Notes under the pieces: model-generated | What the model saw: the letters and a program-made list of their open reading frames with translations, nothing else | The model's database searches: none | What the model was told of the DNA's origin: nothing | Shown: positions 6,407 through 14,182 of the stretch, one piece after another | Numbering within the stretch: the first letter of the stretch is position 1 | Layout: each line of letters starts with the position of its first letter | Program-made: the position numbers and the translations under genes | Source: DAOMOP01 sp035444405 | GTDB taxonomy: Bacteria; Pseudomonadota; Gammaproteobacteria; Burkholderiales; Rhodocyclaceae | DNA length: 14,331 nucleotides | Assembly: GCA_035444405.1 (NCBI GenBank) | Contig: DAOMOP010000098.1 | Location: forward strand, 1 to 14,331 | Direction of reading: 5' to 3'

Positions 6407-8482
6407 ATGGCATTGCCGATGCCGCCTCCTTCGAATCCGATGCGGCTCGCGCTGCTGCCGGAGCACTGCGACGCGGTGCTGCGCGAGCTGGCACGCCCGG
6501 AGGTGGTCTGGGACGACGTGGCCAGTGTCGCACTGCGCGATCCGGCGATGCTGCATGCATTGTTCGCGGCGGCCCCACTGGCACGGCGACGCCTCGCCGA
6601 CTGCCTCAAGGAGGCGGTCGCCTCGCGGCTGCAGCGACTGGGCGCCGACTTGCTGCGCGCCTGGTTCGCACAGCAGCTGTGGAGCGCACCGGAAGCGGGC
6701 GGCGACCTCGGCAATGCCGTCGCCGCTTCGCTGCAGATCGCCGAGTACGCTTTCCACCTCGCCCGGCAGACCGGCTATGCATATCCGGACGAGGCCTATC
6801 TCGCGGGCCTGTGGTGTCGCCTGGCCGATCTGGGCGCCGGACCGGCCCGCGCACGCGGCGTTCCGGTGGACGGGGCTTTCGACGCCATCGGCGATGACGG
6901 CGCCACGCTTTCACCGGCCGCACTGACCGCTCGACTGGCAGCGTGCTGCGAAGCGCCGGCGCCGCTCATCGACGCGCTCGCCCTCGAGGGGGCACTCGAA
7001 GAACAGCTGCGCACCGCGCACCCGCTGGTACGCCTGCTGTGGTCGGCACGCAAGCTCGCGCGCGACGATTGGCGCGTACAGATCGAAGCGCTCGCGCGAC
7101 TGACCGCGCTCGATACCGACGCGCTTTCGAGCCTGCGCACCGATGCGGACTTCCTCGCACGGCAGCAGTCGGCCGGCGCGCAGAGTGCCGCGCCGCCCCC
7201 ACCATCCTCACGCGCGCCGGGCACCGCGGTCGCGGCGGCGGCGCTGCCGGCGCCCGCTGACCTGGGCGGCGATCCGCTGCGCATGGCCGCCCTGTCGGGC
7301 ATGTTGCGATCGGGTTTCGACCAATGCGACGAAGCGCTCGTACGCAGCCGATTCGCGCTTGCCTGTCGGCTGCTGTGCCGCACGGCGCCACCGCTGGTCG
7401 TCACAGCCGACGAAACCGGCCGGCTCGGTCCGCTTCCGCTCGGCAGCGCCGAAGACATCGACGAGCCCTACCGCGAGCTCGGCCAGCGCATCGACGACGA
7501 CGTCAGCATCGTCGCGCTGGCCCTGCGCACCGGCGAGCCCACCTCACGGTTCGCCGGATCGGCACAGCCCGGGCGCTCGCTGCACGACTGGCACATATCA
7601 CGCTGGCTGGGCGGCGACGGTTTTCTGTGCCTGCCGCTGCAGACGCGAGCTGCGCGCGTTGCGGCGATCATCGGTGTCGCCTCCGGCACCGAACCGGACG
7701 CGAGCACCCGCGCGCTCCTCACCGCGCTCGCCGGTGCAGCGGCCGACGCGCTGATCGGGATCGGCCGCCAGGCGGCGCTCGAGCGCCGCCTCGCCGATGA
7801 GATCGGCGAGCGCTACCGCGAGCACGCGCGGCGCCTCGCCCATGAGGCGCGCAATCCGCTGACCATCATCAAGACCTATCTCGATCTGATGGCGCAGCGC
7901 GAATCGCAGGGCGGCACGCTCGACGAAGGGATCAAGGTTCTCCACGCCGAGCTCGACCGGCTCGGCCGCCTGATCCAGCAAGGCGCGGAGGTTCCGGTCG
8001 CCCGCGCGGAGCCGCAGCACTGCGGGGTCGCCGAAGTGCTGCACGACCTGCGCGCTCTGTATGCCGAGGCGTTGTTCGCCAGCCGTGGCATACACTTCGA
8101 GCTGCGCACGACGCCCGCTTTGCCACCGGCGGCAATGCCCGCTTCGGCGCTGAAACAGGTTCTGCTCAACCTGTTCCGCAACGCGGCCGAGGCGCTCGAC
8201 GCGGGCGGGCGCTTCAGCGTCGTGGTGCCGGGCCAGCTGCTCGCCAACGGCGTATCGTGCATCGAGATCCGGCTGATCGACAACGGACCGGGTCTGCCCG
8301 CCGAGCGCCTGTCCGATCTGTTTGCGCCACGCCCCAGCTCCAAGCGGGACGACCATCAGGGGCTCGGCCTGGCGATCGTCAACGACATCCTGCAACAATG
8401 GCACGCGTATATCGTCTGTCGTAGCCAGCCCGGCACCGGAACGGGTTTCCAACTGCTTGTGCCGATAGCGGAATCCCGATAG
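6407..8482 (+). CDS. Sensor histidine kinase with N-terminal HDOD-like and central GAF-like regions
   Basis: The 691 residues begin with a degenerate HDOD-like domain (about 15-195): VALRDPAMLHALF aligns with the DPxL.. core, and AYLAGLWCRLADLG aligns with the usual AFLAGLLHDIG, with HD replaced by CR. A low-complexity Ala/Pro linker follows (about 252-288), then a GAF-like region (about 300-455) and the kinase core. The H-box is HEARNPLT (phospho-acceptor H479), the N-box NLFRNAAEAL (588-597), G1 DNGPGL (625-630) and G2 GLGLAI (652-657). No signal peptide or membrane segment is visible, so it is a cytoplasmic sensor. ATG 6407 has GGAA 8 bases upstream; a TTG at 6371 is the alternative and less likely start. 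The response regulator gene begins 35 bases after the stop and is the obvious partner. The signal is unknown. Confidence 0.87.
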   Translation: MALPMPPPSNPMRLALLPEHCDAVLRELARPEVVWDDVASVALRDPAMLHALFAAAPLARRRLADCLKEAVASRLQRLGADLLRAWFAQQLWSAPEAGGDLGNAVAASLQIAEYAFHLARQTGYAYPDEAYLAGLWCRLADLGAGPARARGVPVDGAFDAIGDDGATLSPAALTARLAACCEAPAPLIDALALEGALEEQLRTAHPLVRLLWSARKLARDDWRVQIEALARLTALDTDALSSLRTDADFLARQQSAGAQSAAPPPPSSRAPGTAVAAAALPAPADLGGDPLRMAALSGMLRSGFDQCDEALVRSRFALACRLLCRTAPPLVVTADETGRLGPLPLGSAEDIDEPYRELGQRIDDDVSIVALALRTGEPTSRFAGSAQPGRSLHDWHISRWLGGDGFLCLPLQTRAARVAAIIGVASGTEPDASTRALLTALAGAAADALIGIGRQAALERRLADEIGERYREHARRLAHEARNPLTIIKTYLDLMAQRESQGGTLDEGIKVLHAELDRLGRLIQQGAEVPVARAEPQHCGVAEVLHDLRALYAEALFASRGIHFELRTTPALPPAAMPASALKQVLLNLFRNAAEALDAGGRFSVVVPGQLLANGVSCIEIRLIDNGPGLPAERLSDLFAPRPSSKRDDHQGLGLAIVNDILQQWHAYIVCRSQPGTGTGFQLLVPIAESR

Positions 8483-8517
8483 ATTACGACATCGCTCCAT
8501 CGTCAAGACGGGAGAGT

Positions 8518-10689
8518 ATGGTCATACCAAGTGAGGCGCCCTTCTCCGCACAGGTGTTCGAGTCGCCCGCCGATGCCGACGGAGCCGCGCACATCCTGAT
8601 CGTCGACGACGATGCGACGCTGCGGCGCACCCTCGTTCATGCGCTCGCCGGCAGCGCCCGCCACTTCGGCGAGTGCGGCAGCGCCGGCGAGGCGATGGAA
8701 TTGCTCGGGTCATGCGCCTACGACTTGATCCTGCTCGACTACCGCCTGCCCGACGCCACCGGGCTGGCGGTGCTCGACTGGCTGGCGGATCACCGCCGCG
8801 ACGAATCGGTCATCATGATCAGCGGCGAGGATTCGGTCGACGCGGCCATCGGCGCACTGCGGCGCGGCGCCGACGACTTCGTCCGCAAGCCCTACCATGT
8901 CGCGCAGCTGCAGCGCACGGTGCAGAGCGCATTGCACAAGCGCTCGCTCGAACGCGTCAATCGTGCGATGAGCGAACGCCTGCGCGTCTCGGAACGACTG
9001 CACCGCTATCTCGTCGAGAGCTCGCCCGACCTGATCTTCACTCTCGACGGCGACAGCCGCTTCAGCTATCTGAACCCGCGCATCGAGGACTTGCTCGGCC
9101 ACCCGCGCAATCAGCTCCTCAAAGAGCCTTTCAGCTCCCTCGTGATGGCCGAGGATCGCGAACGCATCGACAGTCTGCTGCGGGCGCAGAAGAGTCGACC
9201 GGGCTCGAGCTTCAGCATCGAGCTGCGCCTGCAGCGTCCGCCCGGGAGCGGTGCGCCGCGGCACATCACGGTGGCACTGCAGGGCATGCCGATGATCGGT
9301 CGCGACGGCGGCACCACGCGCTACATCGGCCTGTACGGCGTCGCACGCGACATCTCGGAACGCAAGCGGGCCGAGGAGATCATCAGCTTCCAGGCCTATC
9401 ACGACCAGCTCACGCGCCTGCCCAACCGCGTGCTGTTCAAGGATCGCCTCGATCTCGCGATCGCCCAGGCGCAGCGCCGCAACGGCACGCTCGCGGTGAT
9501 GTTCATCGACGTCGACCGCTTCAAGCTGGTCAACGACACCTTCGGCCATGCCGAGGGCGATGCGCTGCTGCGCGGCGTGGCGGGCCGGCTGTCGGCGACG
9601 CTGCGGCGCGGCGACACGCTGGCCCGCCTGGGCGGCGACGAATTCACGATTCTGCTGCCCGACATCGAAACCCCGAACGATGCCGAAGTCATCGCACGCA
9701 AGATCCTCGGTGCGTTCGCGCGGCCGTTCCCGCTCCACCACGGGGAGTTTCGCGCCACGGCCAGCGTCGGCATCGCGATCTTCCCGCAGGACGGCACCAG
9801 CGCCGAGACGCTGACCCAGCATGCCGACATCGCCATGTACCAGGTCAAGCGCTCGGGCAAGAACGGCTTTCGCTTCTTCGCCCCGGAGCTCAATACCCAC
9901 CACCAGGGGCGCATCGCGCTCGAGAACGCCCTGCGCGTCGCCCTCGAGCGCAACGAGTTCGAGCTCTACTACCAGCCTCAGGTGAGTCTGTCCGAGCAGC
10001 GCGTGATCGGCGTCGAGGCGCTGCTGCGCTGGAACCATCCCGACAACGGCGTGATGAGCCCGGCCGACTTCATCCCGATCGCCGAGGAGGTGGGGCTGAT
10101 CGGCGACATCAGCCGCTGGGTGATCGAGCGCGCCTGCGCCCAGCTCGCGAGCTGGCGCAGCGCCGGTTTCACCGCGCTGAAGATGTCCCTCAATCTCGCG
10201 CCGCACGACTTCGATCGCGAAGACATTCTGGAGCTGGTGAGCGCATGCATCGGCCGCCACGGGCTGCCGCCCGCCCGCCTCGAGCTCGAGATCACCGAGA
10301 CGATGATGATGCGCGACACCGCCAGCGTCGCGACGCGGGTGCGGCAGCTGCGCGAGGCCGGCGTCGGCGTGGCGATCGACGACTTCGGCACCGGCTACTC
10401 GGCGCTCGCCTATCTGCAGCAGCTGCCGGTCAGGGTCCTGAAGATCGACCGCAGCTTCGTGCGCGACCTCGACGGCATGATGGCCAACCCGATCGTCTCG
10501 GCGATCACCGGCATCGCCAAGGGATTCGGGCTCAAGCTGATCGCCGAGGGGGTCGAGTATGCCCAGCAGGCGATCACGCTGCGCGCGCTCGGCTGCGACG
10601 TGATGCAGGGCTATTATTTCGGCCGTCCGGAGCGCGCCGAAGACGTCGTGGCGCTGCTCGGCAAGCCGCCGCGCGCCCTGGTCACATGA
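8518..10689 (+). CDS. Response regulator with REC-PAS-GGDEF-EAL output (c-di-GMP synthesis and hydrolysis)
   Basis: The 723 residues start with a receiver domain (about 25-140) holding the acidic pocket D30-D32, phospho-acceptor D74 (LLDYRLPD), S102 and K124. A PAS domain follows (about 160-285). The GGDEF domain (about 295-455) has intact GGDEF at 372-376, preceded by RRGD (363-366) at the spacing of a product-inhibition I-site. The EAL domain (about 470-720) has EALLRW (500-505), N559, E591, D621-D622 (DDFGTG), K642 and E677, so the phosphodiesterase residues appear complete. It is cytosolic, with no DNA-binding domain; output is through c-di-GMP level. The kinase upstream is the likely phosphodonor. 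The GGGAGAG ribosome site sits only about 3 bases from ATG 8518, closer than usual, but no better start follows. An intrinsic terminator lies 28 bases after the stop. Confidence 0.94.
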   Translation: MVIPSEAPFSAQVFESPADADGAAHILIVDDDATLRRTLVHALAGSARHFGECGSAGEAMELLGSCAYDLILLDYRLPDATGLAVLDWLADHRRDESVIMISGEDSVDAAIGALRRGADDFVRKPYHVAQLQRTVQSALHKRSLERVNRAMSERLRVSERLHRYLVESSPDLIFTLDGDSRFSYLNPRIEDLLGHPRNQLLKEPFSSLVMAEDRERIDSLLRAQKSRPGSSFSIELRLQRPPGSGAPRHITVALQGMPMIGRDGGTTRYIGLYGVARDISERKRAEEIISFQAYHDQLTRLPNRVLFKDRLDLAIAQAQRRNGTLAVMFIDVDRFKLVNDTFGHAEGDALLRGVAGRLSATLRRGDTLARLGGDEFTILLPDIETPNDAEVIARKILGAFARPFPLHHGEFRATASVGIAIFPQDGTSAETLTQHADIAMYQVKRSGKNGFRFFAPELNTHHQGRIALENALRVALERNEFELYYQPQVSLSEQRVIGVEALLRWNHPDNGVMSPADFIPIAEEVGLIGDISRWVIERACAQLASWRSAGFTALKMSLNLAPHDFDREDILELVSACIGRHGLPPARLELEITETMMMRDTASVATRVRQLREAGVGVAIDDFGTGYSALAYLQQLPVRVLKIDRSFVRDLDGMMANPIVSAITGIAKGFGLKLIAEGVEYAQQAITLRALGCDVMQGYYFGRPERAEDVVALLGKPPRALVT

Positions 10690-10717
10690 CGTTCGCCGAA
10701 GCACACGCAACAAAAAA

Positions 10718-10743
10718 GCCGGCAGCTGCGCCGGCCTTTTTTT
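10718..10743. terminator. Bidirectional intrinsic terminator between the c-di-GMP gene and the cytochrome c gene
   Basis: A GCCGGC stem (10718-10723), loop AGCTGC and GCCGGC stem (10730-10735) are followed after one C by seven T (10737-10743) on the plus strand. Six A (10712-10717) precede the left arm, giving a U-run for minus-strand transcripts as well. It lies between convergent genes ending at 10689 (+) and 10759 (-), so it can end both. Confidence 0.9.
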
Positions 10744-10758
10744 GCGATCGCGCCGCGC

Positions 10759-11064
10759 TTACAGCGACAACACCCACTCGACCAGCTTGGTGGCCTCGTC
10801 GTCGCTGACCTGCGGGTTCGGCGGCATCGGCACGGGGCCCCAGACGCCCGAACCACCCTTCTTCACCTTGGCGGCCAGCGTCGCGACCGCGTCGCCCTGA
10901 CCGGCGTACTTGGCGGCGATGTCCTTGTAGGCCGGGCCGACCAGCTTCTTGTCGATCGCATGACAGGCCATGCAGTTCTTGCTCTTGGCGAGATCTTCGG
11001 ACGCGTGGACCGGGGCGACGAACAGAACGCCGAGCGCAACGGCGGCCGTGACAACTGCTTTCAT
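10759..11064 (-). CDS. Small class I c-type cytochrome (c551/c552-like), periplasmic
   Basis: This 101-residue precursor starts MKAVVTAAVALGVLFVAPVHA, a Sec signal peptide with likely cleavage after residue 21, leaving about 80 residues, the size of cytochrome c551/c552. The haem attachment motif is CMACH (C31, C34, H35) and the likely distal axial ligand is M80 in GPVPMPPNP, typical of the c551/c552 group. It would carry electrons in the periplasm between the bc1 complex and a terminal oxidase or a nitrite-type reductase; which one is not shown here. ATG 11064 is preferred over GTG 11070 because of the position of the ribosome site. The gene lies 70 bases downstream of the DUF255 gene on the same strand, with a hairpin between them, so it may be separately transcribed. 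It ends at the bidirectional terminator. Confidence 0.93.
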   Translation of the reverse strand: MKAVVTAAVALGVLFVAPVHASEDLAKSKNCMACHAIDKKLVGPAYKDIAAKYAGQGDAVATLAAKVKKGGSGVWGPVPMPPNPQVSDDEATKLVEWVLSL

Positions 11065-11071
11065 GCTCACT

Positions 11072-11077
11072 TCCTCT
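11072..11077 (-). promoter_or_regulatory. Ribosome binding site of the cytochrome c gene (decides the start)
   Basis: AGAGGA on the minus strand sits 7 bases before ATG 11064 but nearly touches the in-frame GTG at 11070, so ATG 11064 is the start with correct spacing. Confidence 0.7.
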
Positions 11078-11117
11078 CAGTGGTGGTAAACGGATCAAAA
11101 ACTGCGTGATACTAAAC

Positions 11118-11133
11118 CAAGCCCGACGGCTTG
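11118..11133 (-). terminator. Short hairpin just after the DUF255 gene, possible weak terminator
   Basis: On the minus strand CAAGCC-gtcg-GGCTTG forms a perfect 6-bp stem with a tetraloop, one base beyond the stop at 11135. It is followed by GTTTAGTAT, a poor U-run. It may only attenuate readthrough into the cytochrome c gene, or stabilise a 3' end. Confidence 0.4.
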
Positions 11134-11134
11134 C

Positions 11135-13189
11135 CTATCCGGCCAAAGAACTATGGCGAACGAGCTGCTCGAGCGCCTGCAGATCTTCGATCGGGCTCGA
11201 ACATTCAACGCCTCGGCATACCCACGCGTTGACGCGTCCGCGCGCGGGCTTGTCGAGCACCGGCGGAAGCCCCTTCACGTCGTCGGCAATGGCGATGCAC
11301 ACGGTATCGGGCAGATGCAGCGCGGACATCGTCCGCTGCCACGGCTGCAGCGCTCCGGCCGGGCCGCGAAGAACGACGAGCGCCGGTGGCGCGAGGTGCT
11401 CGGCCAGCGCGAGGGCAAGGCTCGCGCATGCCGCCGGCGTGGCGAGCAAGGCGGCGTAGCATGCCTGCAGCGCGCGCTCGGCCGCATCGAGATAGCGCAG
11501 CTCGCCGGTGACGTGACCCAGGCGCGCAAGCATGCGCGCCGCCACGCCGTTACCGGCCGCCATCGCATGATCGTGCACCGGCTTGGGGCGCTGGATCAGC
11601 GGCTCGTGGTCGTGGCGGGTGAAGAAGAAACCGCCGCTGCGTCGGTCCTCGAAATCGTCGAGCAAGGCGTCGGCAAGATCCTCGGCAAAGGCCAGATCGT
11701 CGCCGTCGAAACGCACCTGCAGCAGCGCGAGCAAGGCCTCGATCAGGAACGCATGGTCGTCGAGATAGGCGTTCAGACGCCCGCCGCTGCCGGCGCTGGT
11801 CGCGAGCAGGCGGCCGTCGCGCCACAGCTCGGCACGCACGAACGCGAGCGCACGCTCGGCCGACGCCAGCCAGTCGGCACGGCCGAACACACGTGCGGCA
11901 TGGGCCATGCCGGTGATCATCAGCGCGTTCCAGCTCGTCAGCACCTTGTTGTCCAGCCCCGGGGGCACGCGCTTCGAGCGCGCCTCGAACAGGCGCATGC
12001 GGGCGCCGGCGAGCAGCGCCGCGACGTCATCGGGCGAGCGGCCGAGCTCGTTCGCGACCTGATCGAGCGGCCGTGCGACGATGAGGTGCCATCGCCGCTC
12101 CTCGAAATTCGGCGGCCCGTCGAGCCCGTAGTGGCGTTCGACGACCGCGAAGGCATCATCGTCGAGCAGGGCCTGCACTTCGTCGCGGTCCCACACGTAG
12201 AAGCGCCCCTCCTCGCCTTCGGAATCGGCATCGAGCGACGAGAAATAGCCGCCCTGCGGCGACTGCATCTCGCGCATCGTCCACGCGGCGGTTTCCTCGA
12301 CGACACGCTGGTACAGCGGGTCGCCGCTGATCAGCCACGCGTCCGCGTACAGCTTCAGCAGCGGCCCGTTGTCGTAGAGCATCTTCTCGAAGTGCGGAAT
12401 GATCCAGCGATCGTCGGTACTGTAGCGACAGAAGCCGCCACCGAGCTGGTCGTAGAGCCCACCTTCGGCCATGCGCGCGAGCGTTGCAAGCACCATGTCG
12501 CGGGCCCGCTCGTCACCGCTGCTGCGGTAGCGGTGCAACAAGAACTCGAGGTCGGTCGGGCGCGGAAACTTCGGCGCGGCGCCGAAACCGGCAAAACGCT
12601 CGTCGAAACCGGCCGACAGTGCGTCGCGCAGGCCTGCCAGCGGCCCGGGGCCGAAATCGGACTGGTGGGCATGATCGCCGGGCGCGGCCGCCCGCAGCAG
12701 CGCCGCACGCACGGCCGCATTCTGCTCCTCGATCGCGCGGCGCTGGGTACGGAACGCTTCGGCGACGCGCTCGAGCAGCGATACGAAGCCCGGCAGGCCG
12801 TGACGGGAATGCTTGGGAAAATAGGTGCCGCCGAAAAACGGCGTCCCGTCCGGCGTCAGAAACATCGTCAGCGGCCAGCCGCCGGCACGCTGCACCAGCA
12901 TCTGGTGCGCGCTCTGGTAGATGTGGTCGAGGTCGGGGCGCTCTTCGCGATCGACCTTGATATTGACGAAGAGGCGGTTCATCACCGCGGCCACCTCGGG
13001 ATCCTCGAAGGATTCGTGTGCCATCACGTGGCACCAGTGGCAGGCGGCATAGCCGATCGAGAGCAGGATCGGCCGGCCCTCGCTGCGTGCCGCCGCGAGC
13101 GCCTGCGCGCACCAAGGCCACCAGTCGACCGGATTGTCCGCGTGCTGGCGCAGGTAGGGGCTGGTTTCGGCGGCAAGGCGATTGGGCAT
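11135..13189 (-). CDS. DUF255 thioredoxin-fold protein, YyaL/SSP411 family
   Basis: This 684-residue protein has the length and layout of the YyaL family. An N-terminal thioredoxin-like domain (about 1-165) starts MPNRLAAETSPYLRQHADNP and has CHWCHVM (C50, C53) and FVNIKVDREERPD. An (alpha/alpha)6-barrel-like C-terminal region (about 190-680), related to N-acylglucosamine 2-epimerases, includes FEKMLYDNGPLL, GGYFSSLDADSEGEEG and TSWNALMITGMA. No signal peptide is seen, so it is probably cytoplasmic. The biochemical role of the family is not firmly established; a redox or sugar-related role is only suggested by fold. The start fits the family N-terminus exactly, yet no Shine-Dalgarno sequence precedes it. 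It is divergent from lgt across 135 bases and upstream of the cytochrome c gene. There is no truncation or frameshift. Confidence 0.9.
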   Translation of the reverse strand: MPNRLAAETSPYLRQHADNPVDWWPWCAQALAAARSEGRPILLSIGYAACHWCHVMAHESFEDPEVAAVMNRLFVNIKVDREERPDLDHIYQSAHQMLVQRAGGWPLTMFLTPDGTPFFGGTYFPKHSRHGLPGFVSLLERVAEAFRTQRRAIEEQNAAVRAALLRAAAPGDHAHQSDFGPGPLAGLRDALSAGFDERFAGFGAAPKFPRPTDLEFLLHRYRSSGDERARDMVLATLARMAEGGLYDQLGGGFCRYSTDDRWIIPHFEKMLYDNGPLLKLYADAWLISGDPLYQRVVEETAAWTMREMQSPQGGYFSSLDADSEGEEGRFYVWDRDEVQALLDDDAFAVVERHYGLDGPPNFEERRWHLIVARPLDQVANELGRSPDDVAALLAGARMRLFEARSKRVPPGLDNKVLTSWNALMITGMAHAARVFGRADWLASAERALAFVRAELWRDGRLLATSAGSGGRLNAYLDDHAFLIEALLALLQVRFDGDDLAFAEDLADALLDDFEDRRSGGFFFTRHDHEPLIQRPKPVHDHAMAAGNGVAARMLARLGHVTGELRYLDAAERALQACYAALLATPAACASLALALAEHLAPPALVVLRGPAGALQPWQRTMSALHLPDTVCIAIADDVKGLPPVLDKPARGRVNAWVCRGVECSSPIEDLQALEQLVRHSSLAG

Positions 13190-13241
13190 GGCGGCAGTGT
13201 AGCCGTCCCGCGTGAATGCCGACCCAGCCGCGGCGATCCCG

Positions 13242-13247
13242 TATCAT
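13242..13247 (+). promoter_or_regulatory. Candidate -10 box for lgt-thyA
   Basis: TATCAT matches the sigma-70 -10 consensus at 5 of 6 positions, within the 135-base divergent gap and about 78 bases before the lgt ATG. No convincing -35 is present at 16-18 bases, so this is tentative. Confidence 0.3.
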
Positions 13248-13324
13248 CGGCGCCTTGCCCGTTTGCGGCCGGCGCCGTTGCCGCCACGCGCAGGCGCGGT
13301 TCCGGCCACCAGGACGCAAGGCGA

Positions 13325-14182
13325 ATGCCCTACTTCGTCGACATCAACCCGATCGCCTTTTCACTCGGCCCGCTGCAGGTGCACTGGTACGGCATCATGT
13401 ACCTGATCGGTTTCGGTGCGGCCTGGTGGCTGGGCCAGCGCAGGCGCGCCGCCGGGCGCCTGCCGGTGAGCGCCGAGCAGTTCTCCGATCTTGCCTTCTA
13501 CGGCATGATGGGCGTGATCCTGGGCGGGCGCATCGGCTACATGCTGTTCTACGACAGCGCCGAGCTGCTCCGTCACCCGCTCAGCCTGATCCGCGTCTGG
13601 GAAGGCGGCATGTCGTTCCACGGGGGGCTCCTCGGCGTGCTGGTCGCCGGCTGGTGGTGGTCGCGCAGGAATGCCATCCACTTCTTCGATACCATCGATT
13701 TCGTCGCCCCGCTGGTGCCGATCGGTCTCGGTCTCGGGCGCCTGGGGAATTTCATTGGCGGCGAGCTCTGGGGCCGGCACACGGACCTGCCCTGGGGCAT
13801 GATCTTCCCGCGCGCGCTGGACTATCTGGGCAAGACGCGCGATGAGCTGCGCCAGATGTATCTGGCCGGCCAGCTCGACGGCCAGGCCCGCCACCCCTCG
13901 CAGTTGTACGAGTTTCTGCTCGAAGGCGTGGTGCTGTTCGCGGTGCTGTGGATCTACTCGCGCAAGCCGCGACCGCGCTATGCGGTGTCCGGCCTGTTCG
14001 CGCTGCTCTACGGCGTGTTCCGTTTCGTGGTCGAATTCGTGCGCGAGCCGGATGCGCAGCTGGGCTTTCTGGCCTTCGACTGGCTGACCATGGGCCAGCT
14101 GCTGTCGGTGCCGCTCATACTGGTGGGGGCGTTCCTGCTGTGGCTCTCGCGCAGGCAATCCGCGCCTGGGGCCACAGCATGA
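13325..14182 (+). CDS. lgt: Phosphatidylglycerol-prolipoprotein diacylglyceryl transferase Lgt
   Basis: This 285-residue polytopic inner-membrane enzyme has the usual Lgt length. It starts MPYFVDINPIAFSLGPLQVHWYGIMY and shows GGRIGYMLFY, GGMSFHGGLLG (with H99, equivalent to the conserved essential His), GRLGNFIGGELWG (138-150), HPSQLYE and a final hydrophobic helix. It transfers diacylglycerol from phosphatidylglycerol to the lipobox Cys of prolipoproteins, the first step of lipoprotein maturation. The signature segment has Gly at residue 145 where the family signature normally has Asn; the neighbouring R139 and N142 are kept. The start is ATG 13325; AAGG lies 3 bases and AGGA 10 bases upstream. 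Its stop overlaps the thyA ATG (ATGA), a widespread lgt-thyA arrangement, so translation is coupled. Confidence 0.96.
   Translation: MPYFVDINPIAFSLGPLQVHWYGIMYLIGFGAAWWLGQRRRAAGRLPVSAEQFSDLAFYGMMGVILGGRIGYMLFYDSAELLRHPLSLIRVWEGGMSFHGGLLGVLVAGWWWSRRNAIHFFDTIDFVAPLVPIGLGLGRLGNFIGGELWGRHTDLPWGMIFPRALDYLGKTRDELRQMYLAGQLDGQARHPSQLYEFLLEGVVLFAVLWIYSRKPRPRYAVSGLFALLYGVFRFVVEFVREPDAQLGFLAFDWLTMGQLLSVPLILVGAFLLWLSRRQSAPGATA

Noticed and set aside
8710..10713. A 667-codon minus-strand open frame opposite the GGDEF-EAL gene
   Set aside because: It has no recognisable domain, is His/Arg/Ala-rich as expected of an antisense shadow, and the plus-strand protein has complete motifs over the same bases.
8673..10808. 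A 711-codon plus-strand open frame overlapping the GGDEF-EAL gene in another frame
   Set aside because: Arg/Ala/Pro-rich composition without motifs, and it crosses the intrinsic terminator at 10718-10743; a frame shadow.
11153..14182. A 1009-codon plus-strand open frame running antisense through the whole DUF255 gene and continuing in frame into lgt
   Set aside because: The first two-thirds is a shadow of the DUF255 gene, a common effect of high GC and codon bias. Only the part from 13325 resembles a known protein (Lgt), which has its own start.
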